A stretch of 64,000 nucleotides of DNA from Orientallactaga sibirica (GCA_036365145.1 JAEOAD010000048.1:12286501-12350500); one strand, 5' to 3'; positions 42,801-54,330 are shown, counted from the first letter of the stretch. A program made the numbers and translations. Notes: a model not told the origin generated them from the letters alone.

Positions 42801-43359
42801 TTCTTCCTGGGAAGACATAAGCCTGTTCCCTTTGCAACTAGGTGTGGCTCTGTGGTTATCCACGCAGGTGATGCATTTTTCTCTAGTGACAGCCACTTCT
42901 TCCAGGCCCCGGTCTCAGTCACCCAACCATGCCGCCCCATTTTCATCTTTCAGCCTGGCTGGAATGGCGGTGGACCCTGAGTGTCCTGATAGGAAGCTGG
43001 TGACAATGACAGAGGCTTTTCCAGTCTGCGTCCCTAGGTGGTCATGTTGAGGGGCAGCTGCTCCACAGACCTGTTCCCTGGCTCAGCACTGTGACTTGAG
43101 GAGGAAATCCACTTCCAGTGTGATTGTGCACATTAATCAAGTCTATTTCTTTTCCCACACTTAGTCTTCCTTCATGGGTACATGGAGGAGAGTCCCATCT
43201 AGCTTTCCTGGGCCACATTTTAGACATTAGCAGTGGTTTAAAGGCAACTGGTGGCGTCTGGGCTAAGAGGACTAATGCTGGGCAGATCCAGAAACGCCAG
43301 GGTCAGAGGTGTGCTGTACATCATAACGGTTTCTTTCAGTAGTCTGCAGATGCTCTTAA
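42801..43359. other. Unique part of unit 1, no gene seen
   Basis: No recognised repeat or gene. Confidence 0.4.
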
Positions 43360-43375
43360 AAAGATGTCTCCAGGG

Positions 43376-43609
43376 CTGGAGAGATGGCTTAGCGGTTAAG
43401 GCGCCTGCTTGTAAGCCTAAGAATGCTGGTTCCAATCTCCAGGTCCCACGTTTAGCCAGATGCAAAGTGACGCAAGGGCACAATACCGCACTTGCCCACA
43501 AGGGCGCACACACATCTGGATTTCGTTCACAGCAGCTGAGAGGCTGCTGGCGCGCCCATCTCTATCTGTCTCCCTCTCCTTCTGTCTCTCTCTATCTCTC
43601 TCTCAAAAA
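43376..43609 (+). mobile_element. DIP SINE, long form (unit 1)
   Basis: TSD aaaaagatgtctccag at 43360-43375 and about 43610-43624. Extra segment cccacaagggcgcac at 43495-43509. Confidence 0.95.
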
Positions 43610-43867
43610 AAAAGATGTCTCCAGTCCAATTAGAGAGCCATTGGTTTCCCCAAGAGCAGACATGCCACTATTGCATTTGGCCTGTCTTGCCAAACTTGAG
43701 GCTTCCAGTGTCCACTATTTTCACTGCTGATGACTTCTGTCTCCCACAGGGCTGCATGCACTGCAGCTTTTTCCAGCTTTCAGTTGGCTGGTCTACAGGG
43801 AGAAGGTTTTCTGCTCAGCACCAGCTTGATTTCTCAGTGACCTTGACACTCAGGCATGTAAAGTCTT

Positions 43868-44330
43868 CAGCAATAGGGTCTTACCATCTGTTTCTCAAGG
43901 GAAATCAATGGCCTTGGTAATAGCCTGTAATGTTTTGGAGGCAAAAGACAAAACAGTGCTGAGTAGAAGGGATGGAGGAGTGTCTGGCACTGAAACATCT
44001 CTGTCACACCCTTCAAGGCTCAGGGTCCATTGCAGAAGAGGTGGAGGAAAGAATGTAAGAGCGAAAGGAAGGTACCACTCTTTACAAGGCAACTGTCCAG
44101 ACAGAAATTGGCCTCGATTTCCATGACCTTGCAGTGCCTAGCAATACCTTCACAAAGCCCTCATGATAGGAGAAAAAGATGATGACATCAAAATAAAAAA
44201 AACTAATGGAGAAAGAGGGGAGATATGATGGAGAGCAGAGTTGTGAAGGGGTAAGGGGGGAGGAAGGGAAATTCATGGTTTATTGTCTGTAAGCATAGAA
44301 TTTGTCAATAAAAAATTTTAAAAATTTTAA
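43868..44330 (+). mobile_element. L1 3' end (unit 1)
   Basis: 'gcactgaaacatctctgtcac', 'ttccatgaccttgcagtgcctagc', G/A-rich 'aagagggga' text, 'tggtttattgtctgtaagcat', 'gtcaataaaaaatttt'. The order matches a rodent L1 3' UTR. Confidence 0.8.
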
Positions 44331-44429
44331 AAATTTTAAAGTTGGCTCCAACATAGAACGTAAATCATTTTCAGAATACATTCTTGGGAAACTATAAATT
44401 TGCTGCAGGGTGTTATATAAAGTATTTAT

Positions 44430-44643
44430 GGGCTGGAGAGATGGCTCACTGGTTAAGACACTTGTCTGCACAGCCTGAGGACCCTGGTTCGATTCCTCCC
44501 TACCCACATGCAGATGTATAAGGTGCTGCTTGCGCCTGGGGTTTGTTTGCAGTGGCTAGAGGCACGGGTATACCCATTTCTCTCCCTCTCTCTCTCTCTC
44601 CCCTTTCTTTCTCTCTCAAAACAAAAATAAATAACATATTTTT
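44430..44643 (+). mobile_element. DIP SINE (unit 1), holds the duplication junction
   Basis: Short form. Its A-rich tail joins directly to the start of unit 2 at about 44644. Confidence 0.93.
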
Positions 44644-44753
44644 AATAAATAATGACTTCCAAGAGGACCCATCGCTGATAAGGGGAGAAGGGAGGAAGGG
44701 CCTGATGACACAATGAATATTCTGCAGACTTGTCAGGAAACAATTCATAGCAG

Positions 44754-44914
44754 TGCTGGAGAGATGGTAATGATTAAGGTGCTTGCCTGCAAAGCCTAAG
44801 GACCCAGGTTCGATTCCCCAGAACCCATGTAAACCAGATGCACAAGGTGGCCCATGCATCTGGAATTAGATCTCTCATGTGGCTAGAGGCCCTGGTGCGC
44901 CCATTCTCTCTCTG
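44754..44914 (+). mobile_element. DIP SINE, 3' truncated (unit 2)
   Basis: Counterpart of 41068-41226. It lacks two bases in the A box (gatggtaatg), and 'gtctgcg' is replaced by 'agatctctca' near 44867-44877. Confidence 0.9.
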
Positions 44915-45700
44915 GGCCCTCAGCCTAGGGTTTAAAAGCTTGGCGCATCTTTTACCTTTTATATTGTGACCGATGAAATGTCTGCCCCAAGGAAATAGCT
45001 ATCATTAACTGAGCACTTCCTGTGTGAAGGTATTTATGTTTATAGGTATTGGTTTACCAAATAACAGTAAGGAAATCAACACTCAAAAGATGTAAGTGAC
45101 CCTCAGCGTCCTGAGCCAAGTGCAGAAAGCATCGTGGTTGGTCAAGCCTGGCTCAAGAGTTGGCTCCCGTCGCAGCCCCTGCTGACAGCCTGAAGACCTG
45201 GAATCCCTTTCCTCTGTGCCCGGTGTGCCCTGTACACGGGGAAGCTGGATATTCGGTGCTGAAACAAGACAATCAGCCACCCCCAAGGGAACATGGACTC
45301 AAGAGCAGTGAGACAGGCCGTGGCTCAGAGAGCAATGCAGGCGTCACGGAGGAAGGGAGACAGTGTCCCCAACCCGCAAGGACAAGCCACAGCTCAGAGT
45401 TCCTGCTCCGAGGAGCGACAGGAGAGGCTGTCGGAAGGGACATCCCGTTCTCATTCTCACTGAGAGTAAATGCAAGCTTTTCCCAGGTTTCAGAGGAGCT
45501 TTAGTGTCCAGGCCAGGACACGGTCAAGGTCATGGGGATGGAGTGGACTTTGTGAGGCATTAGAGGAGAAAACCAAATCCGGATGAATGCTCTCAGACTA
45601 TCCATATGGGATTCCATGTCTATAGGATTCATCCTCACCAATGCTCCTTCCTCTCTGAGAAGGCTTCAGGACCTACATCTCCATGGGACTTAGAGTAACC
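44915..45700. other. Unique part of unit 2, no gene seen
   Basis: Counterpart of 41227-42016, with two C deletions in C runs relative to unit 1 that shift any reading frame. Confidence 0.5.
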
Positions 45701-45717
45701 CACGCCCCCTGCTGGGG
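45701..45717 (-). promoter_or_regulatory. Strong CTCF-like motif (unit 2)
   Basis: Identical to the motif at 42017-42033, same orientation, 3.68 kb apart. Confidence 0.6.
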
Positions 45718-46419
45718 ATGGAGTCAAAGCCTCTGACCCAGACTGCTCACCACCACACTCAAAGCCACTCCAAGGAGAAGAAAGAGGAACGGATGCACCT
45801 TCCGTTTTCCTTTCCTGCCTGCTGTTGGAACCTTACGTTTCAAACTAGCTGGGCTGTCCTGGCTGGCCACTTTGAATCTGGATATATTTCTCCATAGAAG
45901 AAGCTATAAGTGGGACCACTCCGTCCGTGTTCCAGCAGCCTGGCCCCTATGGTGTGGCCTGGTGCTCTGCTGGGTGGGCTGGTGGCTGGAGGGAGGTGCA
46001 GGAACTTGGGGCAGTTCCCATGGCAGCATACAAGAAGGCAACAACAGCATGGGGTGGGGGTGCTGTTCAGGGACCTCAGAGAAGAATGCTTTGTGAGTGG
46101 CCAGTTCCCATGGCAACTCCAGCAGCCAGAGCCAAGTAGCCAAGGCCAGAATGCCTATGGCTGCCACCTGGCGTGGAACACCTTTCCAAATGGGGTATTT
46201 CTAGTACAAGCATGCCCCAAATGGCTCTGCTCTCATTCCCTGCAGACATTTTCTGAGCATGTGCATGGGATCCTGGGAGAAAGACACAGCCACCCTGGCA
46301 GGACTCCCACCTGAACCTTCACCTATTGCACAGAGGAATAGTGCCCATGCCAACCAACGAGGCGGAAGCCAGAAAGGGGGACGGGAATTCTGGACTTCCC
46401 CAACTGTTTTGAGAGGCAG
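45718..46419. other. Unique part of unit 2, no gene seen
   Basis: Counterpart of 42034-42734. The same chance frame (45910-46314) is present. Confidence 0.45.
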
Positions 46420-46485
46420 TCAGGGAAATATGTCACAGATAAGGAAACGGAGGCTCAGAGAGTGACCCAAATCCACAACCGTGCC
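46420..46485 (-). mobile_element. MIR SINE relic (unit 2)
   Basis: Counterpart of the MIR at 42735-42800. Confidence 0.7.
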
Positions 46486-47058
46486 TTCTTCCCGGGAAGA
46501 CATAAGCCTGTTCCCTTTGCAACTAGGTGTGGCTCTGTGGTTATCCATGCAGGTGATGCATTTTTCTCTAGTGACAGCCACTTCTTCCAGGCCCCGGTCT
46601 CAGTCACCCAACCATGCCGCCCCATTTTCATCTTTCAGCCTGGCTGGAATGGTGGTGGACCCTGAGTGTCCTGATAGGAAGCTGGTGATGATGACAGAGG
46701 CTCTTCCAGTCTGCGTCCCTAGGTGGTCATGTTGAGGGGCAGCTGCTCCACAGACCTGTTCCCTGGCTCAGCACTGTGACTTGAGGAGGAAATCCACTTC
46801 CAGTGTGATTGTGCACATTAATCAAGTCTATTTCTTTTCCCACACTTAGTCTTCCTTCATGGGTACATGGAGGAGAGTCCCATCTAGCTTTCCTGGGCCA
46901 CATTTTAGACATTAGCAGTGGTTTAAAGGCAACTGGTGGCATCTGGGCTAAGAGGACTAATGCTGGGCAGATCCAGAAACGCCAGGGTCAGAGGTGTGTT
47001 GTACATCATAACGGTTTCTTTCAGTAGTCTGCAGACGCTCTTAAAAAGATGTCTCCAG

Positions 47059-47294
47059 GGCTGGAGAGATGGCTTAGCGGTTAAGGCGCCTGTTTCTAAG
47101 CCTAAGAATGCTGGTTCCAATCTCCAGGTCCCACGTTTAGCCAGATGCAAAGTGACGCAAGGGCACAATACCGCACTTGCCCACAAGGGCGCGCACACAT
47201 CTGGATTTCGTTCACAGCAGCTGAGAGGCTGCTGGCGCGCCCATCTCTATCTGTCTCCCTCTCCTTCTGTCTCTCTCTATCTCTCTCAAAAAAA
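47059..47294 (+). mobile_element. DIP SINE, long form (unit 2)
   Basis: Counterpart of 43376-43609 with the same TSD. Here the extra segment reads cccacaagggcgcgcac. Confidence 0.95.
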
Positions 47295-47551
47295 AAAAAG
47301 ATGTCTCCAGTCCAATTAGAGAGCCATTGGTTTCCCCAAGAGCAGACATGCCACTATTGCATTTGGCCTGTCTTGCCAAACTTGAGGCTTCCAGTGTCCA
47401 CTATTTTCACTGCTGATGACTTCTGTCTCCCACAGGGCTGCATGCACTGCAGCTTTTTCCAGCTTTCAGTTGGCTGGTCTACAGGGAGAAGGTTTTCTGC
47501 TCAGCACCAGCTTGATTTCTCAGTGACCTTGACACTCAGGCATGTAAAGTC

Positions 47552-48020
47552 TTCAGCAATAGGGTCTTACCATCTGTTTCTCAAGGGAAATCAATAGCCT
47601 TGGTAATAGCCTGTAATGTTTTGGAGGCAAAAGACAAAACAGTGCTGAGTAGAAGGGATGGAGGAGTGTCTGGCACTGAAACATCTCTGTCACACCCTCC
47701 AAGGCTCAGGGTCCATTGCAGAAGAGGTGGAGGAAAGAATGTAAGAGCGAAAGGAAGGTACCACTCTTTACAAGGCAACTGTCCAGACAGAAATTGGCCT
47801 CGATTTCCATGACCTTGCAGTGCCTAGCAATACCTTCACAAAGCCCTCATGATAGGAGAAAAAGATGATGACATCAAAATAAAAAAGAAACTAATGGAGA
47901 AAGAGGGGGGATATGATGGAGAGCAGAGTTGTGAAGGGGTAAGGGGGGAGGAAGGGAAATTCATGGTTTATTGTCTGTAAGCATAGAATTTGTCAATAAA
48001 AAATTTAAAAAATTTTAAAG
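47552..48020 (+). mobile_element. L1 3' end (unit 2)
   Basis: Counterpart of 43868-44330. The A/T tail has one fewer AAATTTTA unit. Confidence 0.8.
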
Positions 48021-48108
48021 TTGGCTCCAACATAGAACGTAAATCATTTTCAGAATACATTCTTGGGAAACTATAAATTTGCTGCAGGGTGTTATATAAA
48101 GTATTTAT

Positions 48109-48327
48109 GGGCTGGAGAGATGGCTCACTGGTTAAGACACTTGTCTGCACAGCCTGAGGACCCTGGTTCGATTCCTCCCTACCCACATGCAGATGTATAA
48201 GGTGCTGCTTGCGCCTGGGGTTTGTTTGCAGTGGCTAGAGGCATGGGTATACCCATTTCTCTCCCTCTCCCTCTCTCTCTCCCCCTCTTTCTCTCTCTCA
48301 CAAAAAATAAATAACATATTTTTAAAA
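48109..48327 (+). mobile_element. DIP SINE (unit 2)
   Basis: Counterpart of 44430-44643. After its tail the sequence is no longer duplicated. Confidence 0.93.
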
Positions 48328-48342
48328 ACACTTGTATGAGCA

Positions 48343-48501
48343 AGACATGGCAGCACACGCCTTTAATCCCAGCACTCAGGAGTCAGAGGTAGGAGGATTG
48401 CCGTGAGTTCGAGGCCACCCTGAGAATACATAGTGAATTCCAGGTCAGCCTGGACTAGAGTGAAGCCCTACCTTGAAAAATCAAAAAAAAAAAAAAAAAA
48501 A
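48343..48501 (+). mobile_element. B1 SINE
   Basis: 'gacatggcagcacacgcctt' to a poly-A tail of about 19. Confidence 0.94.
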
Positions 48502-48504
48502 ATC

Positions 48505-48607
48505 TTGTGAGTAGATGAATGGGTGGGTGGGTGGATGACAGCAGATCTGTGGACAGAGGGATGAATGAATGGTTAGTAGCTGAATGAATGGAGTGATAGA
48601 TGAATGA
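48505..48607 (+). repeat. Degenerate (GATGAATG)n minisatellite
   Basis: GGGTGGGTGGATG and GATGAATGAATGG-type units with decay. Confidence 0.85.
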
Positions 48608-48899
48608 AAACCCACTTCTACTATAGGATAAGGGAATGAAAGAATGTCACAAGAGCCTAGCCTGGACAGGTGCTCACTGCAACAACAACACCCTCTTGCT
48701 AAATGTTGACATGTGCAATCAGAGCGATGTAGGAGACTAGGAAAGAGCAGGAGACAACGGAGCCTGGCTTAGGTAGCCCTCGCCCATGCAAACACTTCCC
48801 ACGCATTAACCAGAGCTAGACTTGCTGCTTCAGCACATGAAAATGCCCAGTAAAATAGGAATTTCAGAAACACAATGAATATCTGCCCACGTAACATGT
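48608..48899. other. No gene seen
   Basis: Unassigned sequence. Confidence 0.4.
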
Positions 48900-48910
48900 G
48901 GAATATTCTT

Positions 48911-49134
48911 TTTTTTTTATTTTTAAAATTTTATTTATTTACTTGAGAAAGAGGAAGAGAGAAAGGGAGGAGCGTGATAGAGTGAGAATGGGTGCACAAG
49001 GGCCTTCAGCCTCTGCAAATGAACTCCAGCTGCATGCACCACCTTGTGACTTACATGGGTCCTGGGGAATCGAACTTGAGTCCTTGGGTTTTGCAGGCAC
49101 GCACCTTAATAGCTAAGCCAATTTCTCCAGTCCC
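48911..49134 (-). mobile_element. DIP SINE, short form, with TSD
   Basis: TSD ggaatattctt at 48900-48910 and 49135-49145. Confidence 0.95.
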
Positions 49135-49164
49135 GGAATATTCTTATACTAAAAAAAAAAAAAA

Positions 49165-49429
49165 AAATCCATCATATGCCTAAAATACAAATTAATTGGC
49201 CACTTTGCTCTTTCCAATTTTGTTCTCTTCCAACCCTAAGCCTGGCATGCGCTGGCCAAAGGCCACTGATTCAGGGACTCCTGTCCTGTGTCAGGTGTAG
49301 TTTGCCTGTTAACCACCAGGACAGAGAAGATCTCCAGCAACTTCCTTTGGCCTCTTTCCTGCATCGTAGAATCTCAGCACTCTCACTATAGACTATGGTG
49401 AATCTATAAATAATGGTGTAAATTGGAGC

Positions 49430-49433
<4 letters not shown>
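49165..49433. other. No gene seen
   Basis: Unassigned sequence. Confidence 0.4.

Positions 49434-49470
<37 letters not shown>
49434..49470 (+). repeat. (CA)n microsatellite
   Basis: About 18 CA units. Confidence 0.97.
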
Positions 49471-49473
<3 letters not shown>

Positions 49474-49699
49474 AACCTTTGGTTTTCAGTCTACTTGTCT
49501 CAAAACGGAAGTCCGTCCAAGCTGGGGACTGGTTTCTAGTGTGAAACATAAGGTTTCATTCTTTATAACTTGAAGGGTGGGAGCACAGGAAACCTTTCTG
49601 CTTTTTACGGTTGAGGAAAGCCTCCGTATTCTTTCCAAGACTCTGAAAACAAGCATGAGTCATATACAGTTACTGTCACTGATGAAAAGCTGGTGGAAA

Positions 49700-49880
49700 T
49701 ACAGTCCTATTTGTCTTTTTTGGGTTTAGTTTGGTGTTTTGTTGAGACACGACCTCATAGCTCAGACTGCCCTGAAACTCATGTATGTAGCTCTGACTGA
49801 TCTCAAACTCATGCTCCTTCTGGCTCTTGTCTCCTGGATGCTGAGATTACAGGCAGCACACATGTCCTACGCAGTCTTTG
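49700..49880 (-). mobile_element. Diverged B1 SINE
   Basis: 'tgagacacgacctcatagctcag', 'tgatctcaaactcatgctcc' and 'gatgctgagattacagg' mark an old reversed B1. Confidence 0.7.
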
Positions 49881-50036
49881 GACACACGAAATTGATCTTT
49901 TTCTTAAGGGTCAATCTTGGCTTGTTTTCTTAATATTTCCTGGAACCATGAAAAATTTAGAAATTAAAGGAATCTTACCTCATCTTTCTCTCCTACACTA
50001 ATGGCATTCCAAGTCTATACTGAAATCTCCAGAGGA

Positions 50037-50234
50037 GGGCTGGAGAGATGGTTTAGCAGTTAAGGTGCCTGCCTGCCAAACCTAAGAATGCCCATTCGAT
50101 TCTCCAGGTCCCACATTTAGCCAGACGCAAGTGCGCAATGCCGCGCTTGCCCAAAAGGGGGTGTACGTGTCTGGAGTTCATTCACAGGAGCTGAAATGGC
50201 CCTGGTGCACCCATTCTCTCTCTCTCTCTGCCTC

Positions 50235-50266
<32 letters not shown>

Positions 50267-50307
50267 CTTCTCTCTCTCTCTCTCCCTCTCTCTCTCTCTC
50301 AAAAAAA
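50037..50307 (+). mobile_element. DIP SINE, long form, with TSD
   Basis: Target aaatctccagagga (50023-50036) and aaatctccatagga (50307-50320). The extra segment is partly deleted; cccaaaagggggtgta is at 50150-50165. Confidence 0.93.
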
Positions 50308-50320
50308 AATCTCCATAGGA

Positions 50321-50508
50321 GGGCTGGAGAGATGACTCAGTGGTTGAGGCACTTATCTGTAAAGCTTAACAATCCAGGTTCAATTCCCCTATGCCCATGT
50401 ATCTGGAGGATGTTTGCAGCTGCTGGTGGCCCAGGTACACCCATTCTCTCTGTCTGACTCTCTTCTCACTATCTCTCCCTCTACTTGCAGATAAATAAAT
50501 GAAAGTGT
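50321..50508 (+). mobile_element. DIP SINE, short form, shortened
   Basis: Starts directly at the target copy. The GCCAGATGCACAAGG block is deleted. Confidence 0.88.
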
Positions 50509-50510
50509 TT

Positions 50511-50660
50511 TCCAGGCATGGTGGCGCATGCCTTTAATCCCAGCACTTGGTAGGCAGAGGTAGGATGATTGCTATGAGTTTGAGGCCACCCTGAGACTAC
50601 ACAGTGAATTCCAGGTCAGCCTGGACTAAAGTGAGACCCTACCTGAAAAAAACAAAAACA
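50511..50660 (+). mobile_element. B1 SINE
   Basis: 'ccaggcatggtggcgcatgc' to 'accctacctgaaaaaaac'. Confidence 0.95.
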
Positions 50661-50799
50661 GGGCTGGAGAAATGGCTTAGCAATTAAGGCGCTTGCCTGC
50701 ACAGCCAAAGGACCTTGGTTTGATTCCCTAGGACCCACGTAAGCCAGATGTACAAGGTGGTGCATGCATTGGGAGTTTGTTTGCAGTGAGTGGAAGGTG

Positions 50800-50854
<55 letters not shown>

Positions 50855-50899
50855 ATGCTCTCAATTAAATAAAAATAAAATACTAAAACAAAACAAAAA
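50661..50899 (+). mobile_element. DIP SINE, short form
   Basis: Starts in the B1 tail. Long (TC)n, then 'caattaaataaaaataaaat'. Confidence 0.92.
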
Positions 50900-51740
50900 G
50901 TCTCTGCCCTCATGGGGCTGTATAGGGGTGAAGGAACAGTGAGAATGGTCAGGTTTTAAACAGTATCTCTTGGAGATAAAGTTGCCAGGGTTTGTTGCAG
51001 GCAAAACTCACATCAAAGTGAGCCTAGGGCTTTATCTCAATTAGAACAGTGTTCACAAGAGCTGGAGAGAGGGTGGTTGTGGGGCTGGAGAATGGGGGTT
51101 CTGGTGTGGATGAACGGGTAGAGATGAGAACAACTGGATATTTTAGCCTAGAGGTCAATAAAGTGATCTTGTTTGTAGGGAAACAAATTTAGAAATTGTC
51201 AAGACTCAAGCAGATTGCTCGGGCTTCTGCAGATATGGAAGGGGCCCGGAAAGAGAGCTGATGGTCCAATGAAGAAAGGGCCCCCAAGAGGAGAGAGGGA
51301 TTAAGCCATGCACGTTAATCCTCCTCCTGCCAGGAACAATCCCAGCCCACCCCCATTCTCTAACAGGACAGATTTTTCTAGTGAGTCTGTCACACACCTT
51401 GGTCTACACATCATTGCTGTGGCAAGTCGGACTCTCCAGGGCTAATTGCTGAGCCATGTACTCTGATGCAGTAAGTTGAACTGGACGTTGTACAAGACGT
51501 AAAGGTGATTCATACGTAGTTCTCGCCTCATGAAGCTTTCTATCAACCAGAGAGAAACGCCCCATCCCCAAAAGTCCTGCAACATAAAAAGCCATTAAGA
51601 ATCGAGATTGGCCATCTGTTAGGATCACAGCACCTTCTTGTTGCTGAAAATATCCAAGAGAGATGTAGGAAATGTTCTGTCCTCTCAAGGGATTTGCATC
51701 CTCTCTGGGGAGATTGGAGTGCACCCAACAGACATATTTT
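50900..51740. other. No gene seen
   Basis: Unique-looking sequence. A 113-codon minus-strand frame at 51404-51745 is unrecognised. Confidence 0.4.
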
Positions 51741-51744
51741 TTCA

Positions 51745-51822
51745 TATATACATATATATATAATTAAAGAGACAGAGAGAGATAGAAAATTGGAGTTCCA
51801 GGGCCTCAGCAACTACAATCAA
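51745..51822 (-). mobile_element. DIP SINE fragment
   Basis: 'attaaagagacagagagag' to 'gggcctcagcaactac' is only the 3' part of a reversed DIP; it stops where a B1 begins. Confidence 0.65.
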
Positions 51823-51980
51823 ACCAGGCACGGTGGCACTCAGGAGGCAGAGGTAGGAGGATCACTGTGAGTTCGAGGCCACCCTGAGAATACAGAGTGA
51901 ATTCCAAGTCACCCTGAGCTAGAGTGAGACTCTACCTCGAAAAACCACAAAACAAAAAACAAACAAAAAAAAAACTGTTG
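51823..51980 (+). mobile_element. B1 SINE with internal deletion
   Basis: 'caggcacggtggcactcagg' lacks the 'ctttaatcccag' block. The rest is normal with a CAAAA tail. Confidence 0.93.
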
Positions 51981-52009
51981 CAAGTGAAAAACATTTAAGG
52001 AGTCCTGGT

Positions 52010-52375
52010 ACATGGCTGGGATATGACTCAGTGGACAGAGGCTGTACAAGTGTGAGTACCTGAGCTCAGATGCTCAGAATCGATATACTGCAGAATACAG
52101 GAGCAACAAGCAGCTGCAATCCCAATGTGCCTATGGCAAGATGGGAGATCAAGACCAGAGAATCCGCAGGAGGCTCATGGGCTAGCTCTAGCTAGTCAGA
52201 TGAGGGCAGGAATGAACAACGAGAGCCTGGCTCAAAACAAGTGGAAGGTGTGAGTGTGAGGAATGACACCTGAAGTTGTCCTCTGACCTCCCTATGTACA
52301 CTAGAGCACATATACGCTTGTATCACACACATGCACATGCACACACACATATATACACATTACAGACATGCAAAA
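52010..52375 (+). mobile_element. Old B2/B4-like SINE relic
   Basis: 'ggctgggatatgactcagtgg' head, 'acacctgaagttgtcctctgacctcc' and CA-rich end match the order of older rodent tRNA-derived SINEs. Confidence 0.6.
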
Positions 52376-52437
52376 GGAAAGAAAGAAAGGAAGGAAGGAA
52401 GGAAGGAAGGAAGGAAGGAAGGAAGGAAGGAAGGAAA
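52376..52437 (+). repeat. (GGAA)n microsatellite
   Basis: About 14 GGAA units, polypurine. Confidence 0.97.
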
Positions 52438-52489
52438 GATACAGCCCTGGTACAGAGTAAATTTACTAGGTGTTTAAAAGGGGGGGCTG

Positions 52490-52621
52490 GGGCTGGAGAG
52501 ATTGCTTAGCATTTGCCTGTAAAGCCAAAGGACCCAGGTTCCATTCCACAGGACCCACGTTAGCCAGATGCACAAGGTGGCACATGTGTTTGTTTGCAGT
52601 GGCTGGAGGACTTGGTGTGCA

Positions 52622-52667
<46 letters not shown>

Positions 52668-52694
52668 GGCAAATAAATAAATAAAAATATTTTA
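52490..52694 (+). mobile_element. DIP SINE, short form, 5' shortened
   Basis: 'gagattgcttagcatttgcc' lacks part of the head. Complete TC run and tail. Confidence 0.9.
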
Positions 52695-52776
52695 ACCCAG
52701 GTTCAATACCCTAGCACCCACATAGAACCAGATGGTGGTGGTGCATACATCTGGAGATGGTTTGCAGTGGCTAATT
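52695..52776 (+). mobile_element. DIP SINE fragment
   Basis: 'cccaggttcaataccctagc' to 'ggtttgcagtggctaa': a middle piece only. Confidence 0.75.
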
Positions 52777-52794
52777 TAAAAATATTAATTAATT

Positions 52795-54330
52795 AGTGAG
52801 AGAGGAGAGGAAGAATACTCTGTAACCTGACAAGTTAGGGGAGGGCAGAATATTGGGGGGTCTTGGAGGAATAGGGAGTGGGGAGGGTGGAGAGGGAATT
52901 ACACAAATGAGAAGACAACATGAATCAGTCCATAGAAAGCCTCATTCTGACTAGCAATCTACAAGATGTAACCACCAATAAAGGGGGAAGAGGACAGTCT
53001 GGACAGAAGTTGGAAAAAGCTTAACCTTAAAACCATAGACTCTGGGCTGGAGAGATGGCTTAGTGGTTAAGGTGCTTGCCTGCAAAGCCAAAGGACCCCA
53101 GTTCGATTCCCTAGGAGCCACGTAAGCCAGATGCACAAGGAGGCTCATGCGTCTGGAGTTCATTTACAATGGCTAGAGGCCCTGGTGCACCCATTCTCTC
53201 TCTCTCACTCTATCTCTACCTCTTTCTCTCTCTCAAATAAATAAACAAATAAATAAAATATATTTTACAAATAAACAACCATGGACTCTGACCAGTAACT
53301 ACCAGGCCCAGAATTGCATTGACACCCCACAGTAAGCTGTTGGCCAGGGAGACCCCATGAGGTCCCCAAAACAATGTAGGCCATTACCAAAACACTTGAT
53401 TCTCTGCCAGAGCTAAAAGGTAAGACCCTATTGTGGAAGACACCACAGGCTTCAGTCACAAGACATCAAATTACCTTGCTGAACTGAAAGGGAAACTAGC
53501 TCCCTCCTGGGAAGCACAACAGGAGCCGCTGGGAAAAAAAAAAAATGGTCACCAATAGCATGAATAAGCAGGGAAGCCTGCAGACTGTGAAATCAACCCG
53601 ACAGACAAGAAGTGCACACTTGTGCAGTCGTGGCACACAGCCTCTGCGGGTAACCAACTGTTCTCTGATTGGACGTGAGGCCTGCTCGGTGGGAGAGAAC
53701 TCATACCTGGTACTGACAACTAAGTCAGAATGCCATGGTCAGGAAACGTAAACTTCAGAGAGAAGCCCCCACTGCTTCCTGGAGAAGAAGAGTGGCCTTG
53801 CACACCAGAAATCTCTCACATAACTCTGCACACCCCCTTTAACCCAAGCTGCTCTCACTCTTGGTTGGAGAATCTGCTTCATTTTACAGATGGCAGAGAA
53901 AACAGAGGTGAGTAGAGATCCATCAATAAGGCAAGAAAATAGTCCACTGCCCAGCATGAGACTTGCCACCTCCTCCACATCTGTCAGAGCCCAGGAGAAC
54001 CTGCAGTGGAAGCAGCTACGTGAACACTGCTCTGATTGCTCGCCTGACAACCAGCTCCAGGGTGATGGTGACAGGCACGGTGATCAAGCATCACCTATCA
54101 AAGCAGAAATCCAGAGTCAACAAAGAACTCAGCACTAAATCTCACTGCCAACAGGTTTTCCATGGGCCAGGAAACATTGCAGAAGAGGGGGTGGAAAGAT
54201 TATAAGAGCCACAGAGTGGGTGGGAATACTCTGAGGCACAGGTCCCCAGCTACCCCACAGGGACTGACTGAGGCCTTCATGACCCCTCAGTAAATACCAT
54301 GACCCTACTGAGGAGGGCCACAGGGAACTT
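52795..54330 (+). mobile_element. L1 3' region, split by a DIP
   Basis: 'aggccattaccaaaacacttg', 'gagctaaaaggtaagacccta', 'agacatcaaattaccttgctg' and later 'gctctcactcttggttggag' read like the long 3' UTR of a rodent L1. No intact ORF. Assigned from memory, so moderate. Confidence 0.5.
53044..53276 (+). mobile_element. DIP SINE, short form, with TSD
   Basis: TSD aaccatagactct at 53031-53043 and aaccatggactct at 53277-53289. Confidence 0.95.

Larger units (their letters stand above)
40958..44645 (+). repeat. Tandem segmental duplication, unit 1
   Basis: About 3.69 kb that recurs in the same order and orientation at 44644-48325. It carries a truncated DIP, unique DNA with a CTCF-like motif, a MIR, a long DIP, an L1 3' end and a short DIP. 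Roughly 20-25 single-base differences and several small indels separate the copies by eye. Confidence 0.98.
44644..48325 (+). repeat. Tandem segmental duplication, unit 2
   Basis: Second copy, offset about 3686 bases on the left and 3680 on the right. Several differences from unit 1 are CpG transitions (for example cacgcagg / catgcagg near 46549). It ends in the tail of the SINE at 48109-48327. Confidence 0.98.
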
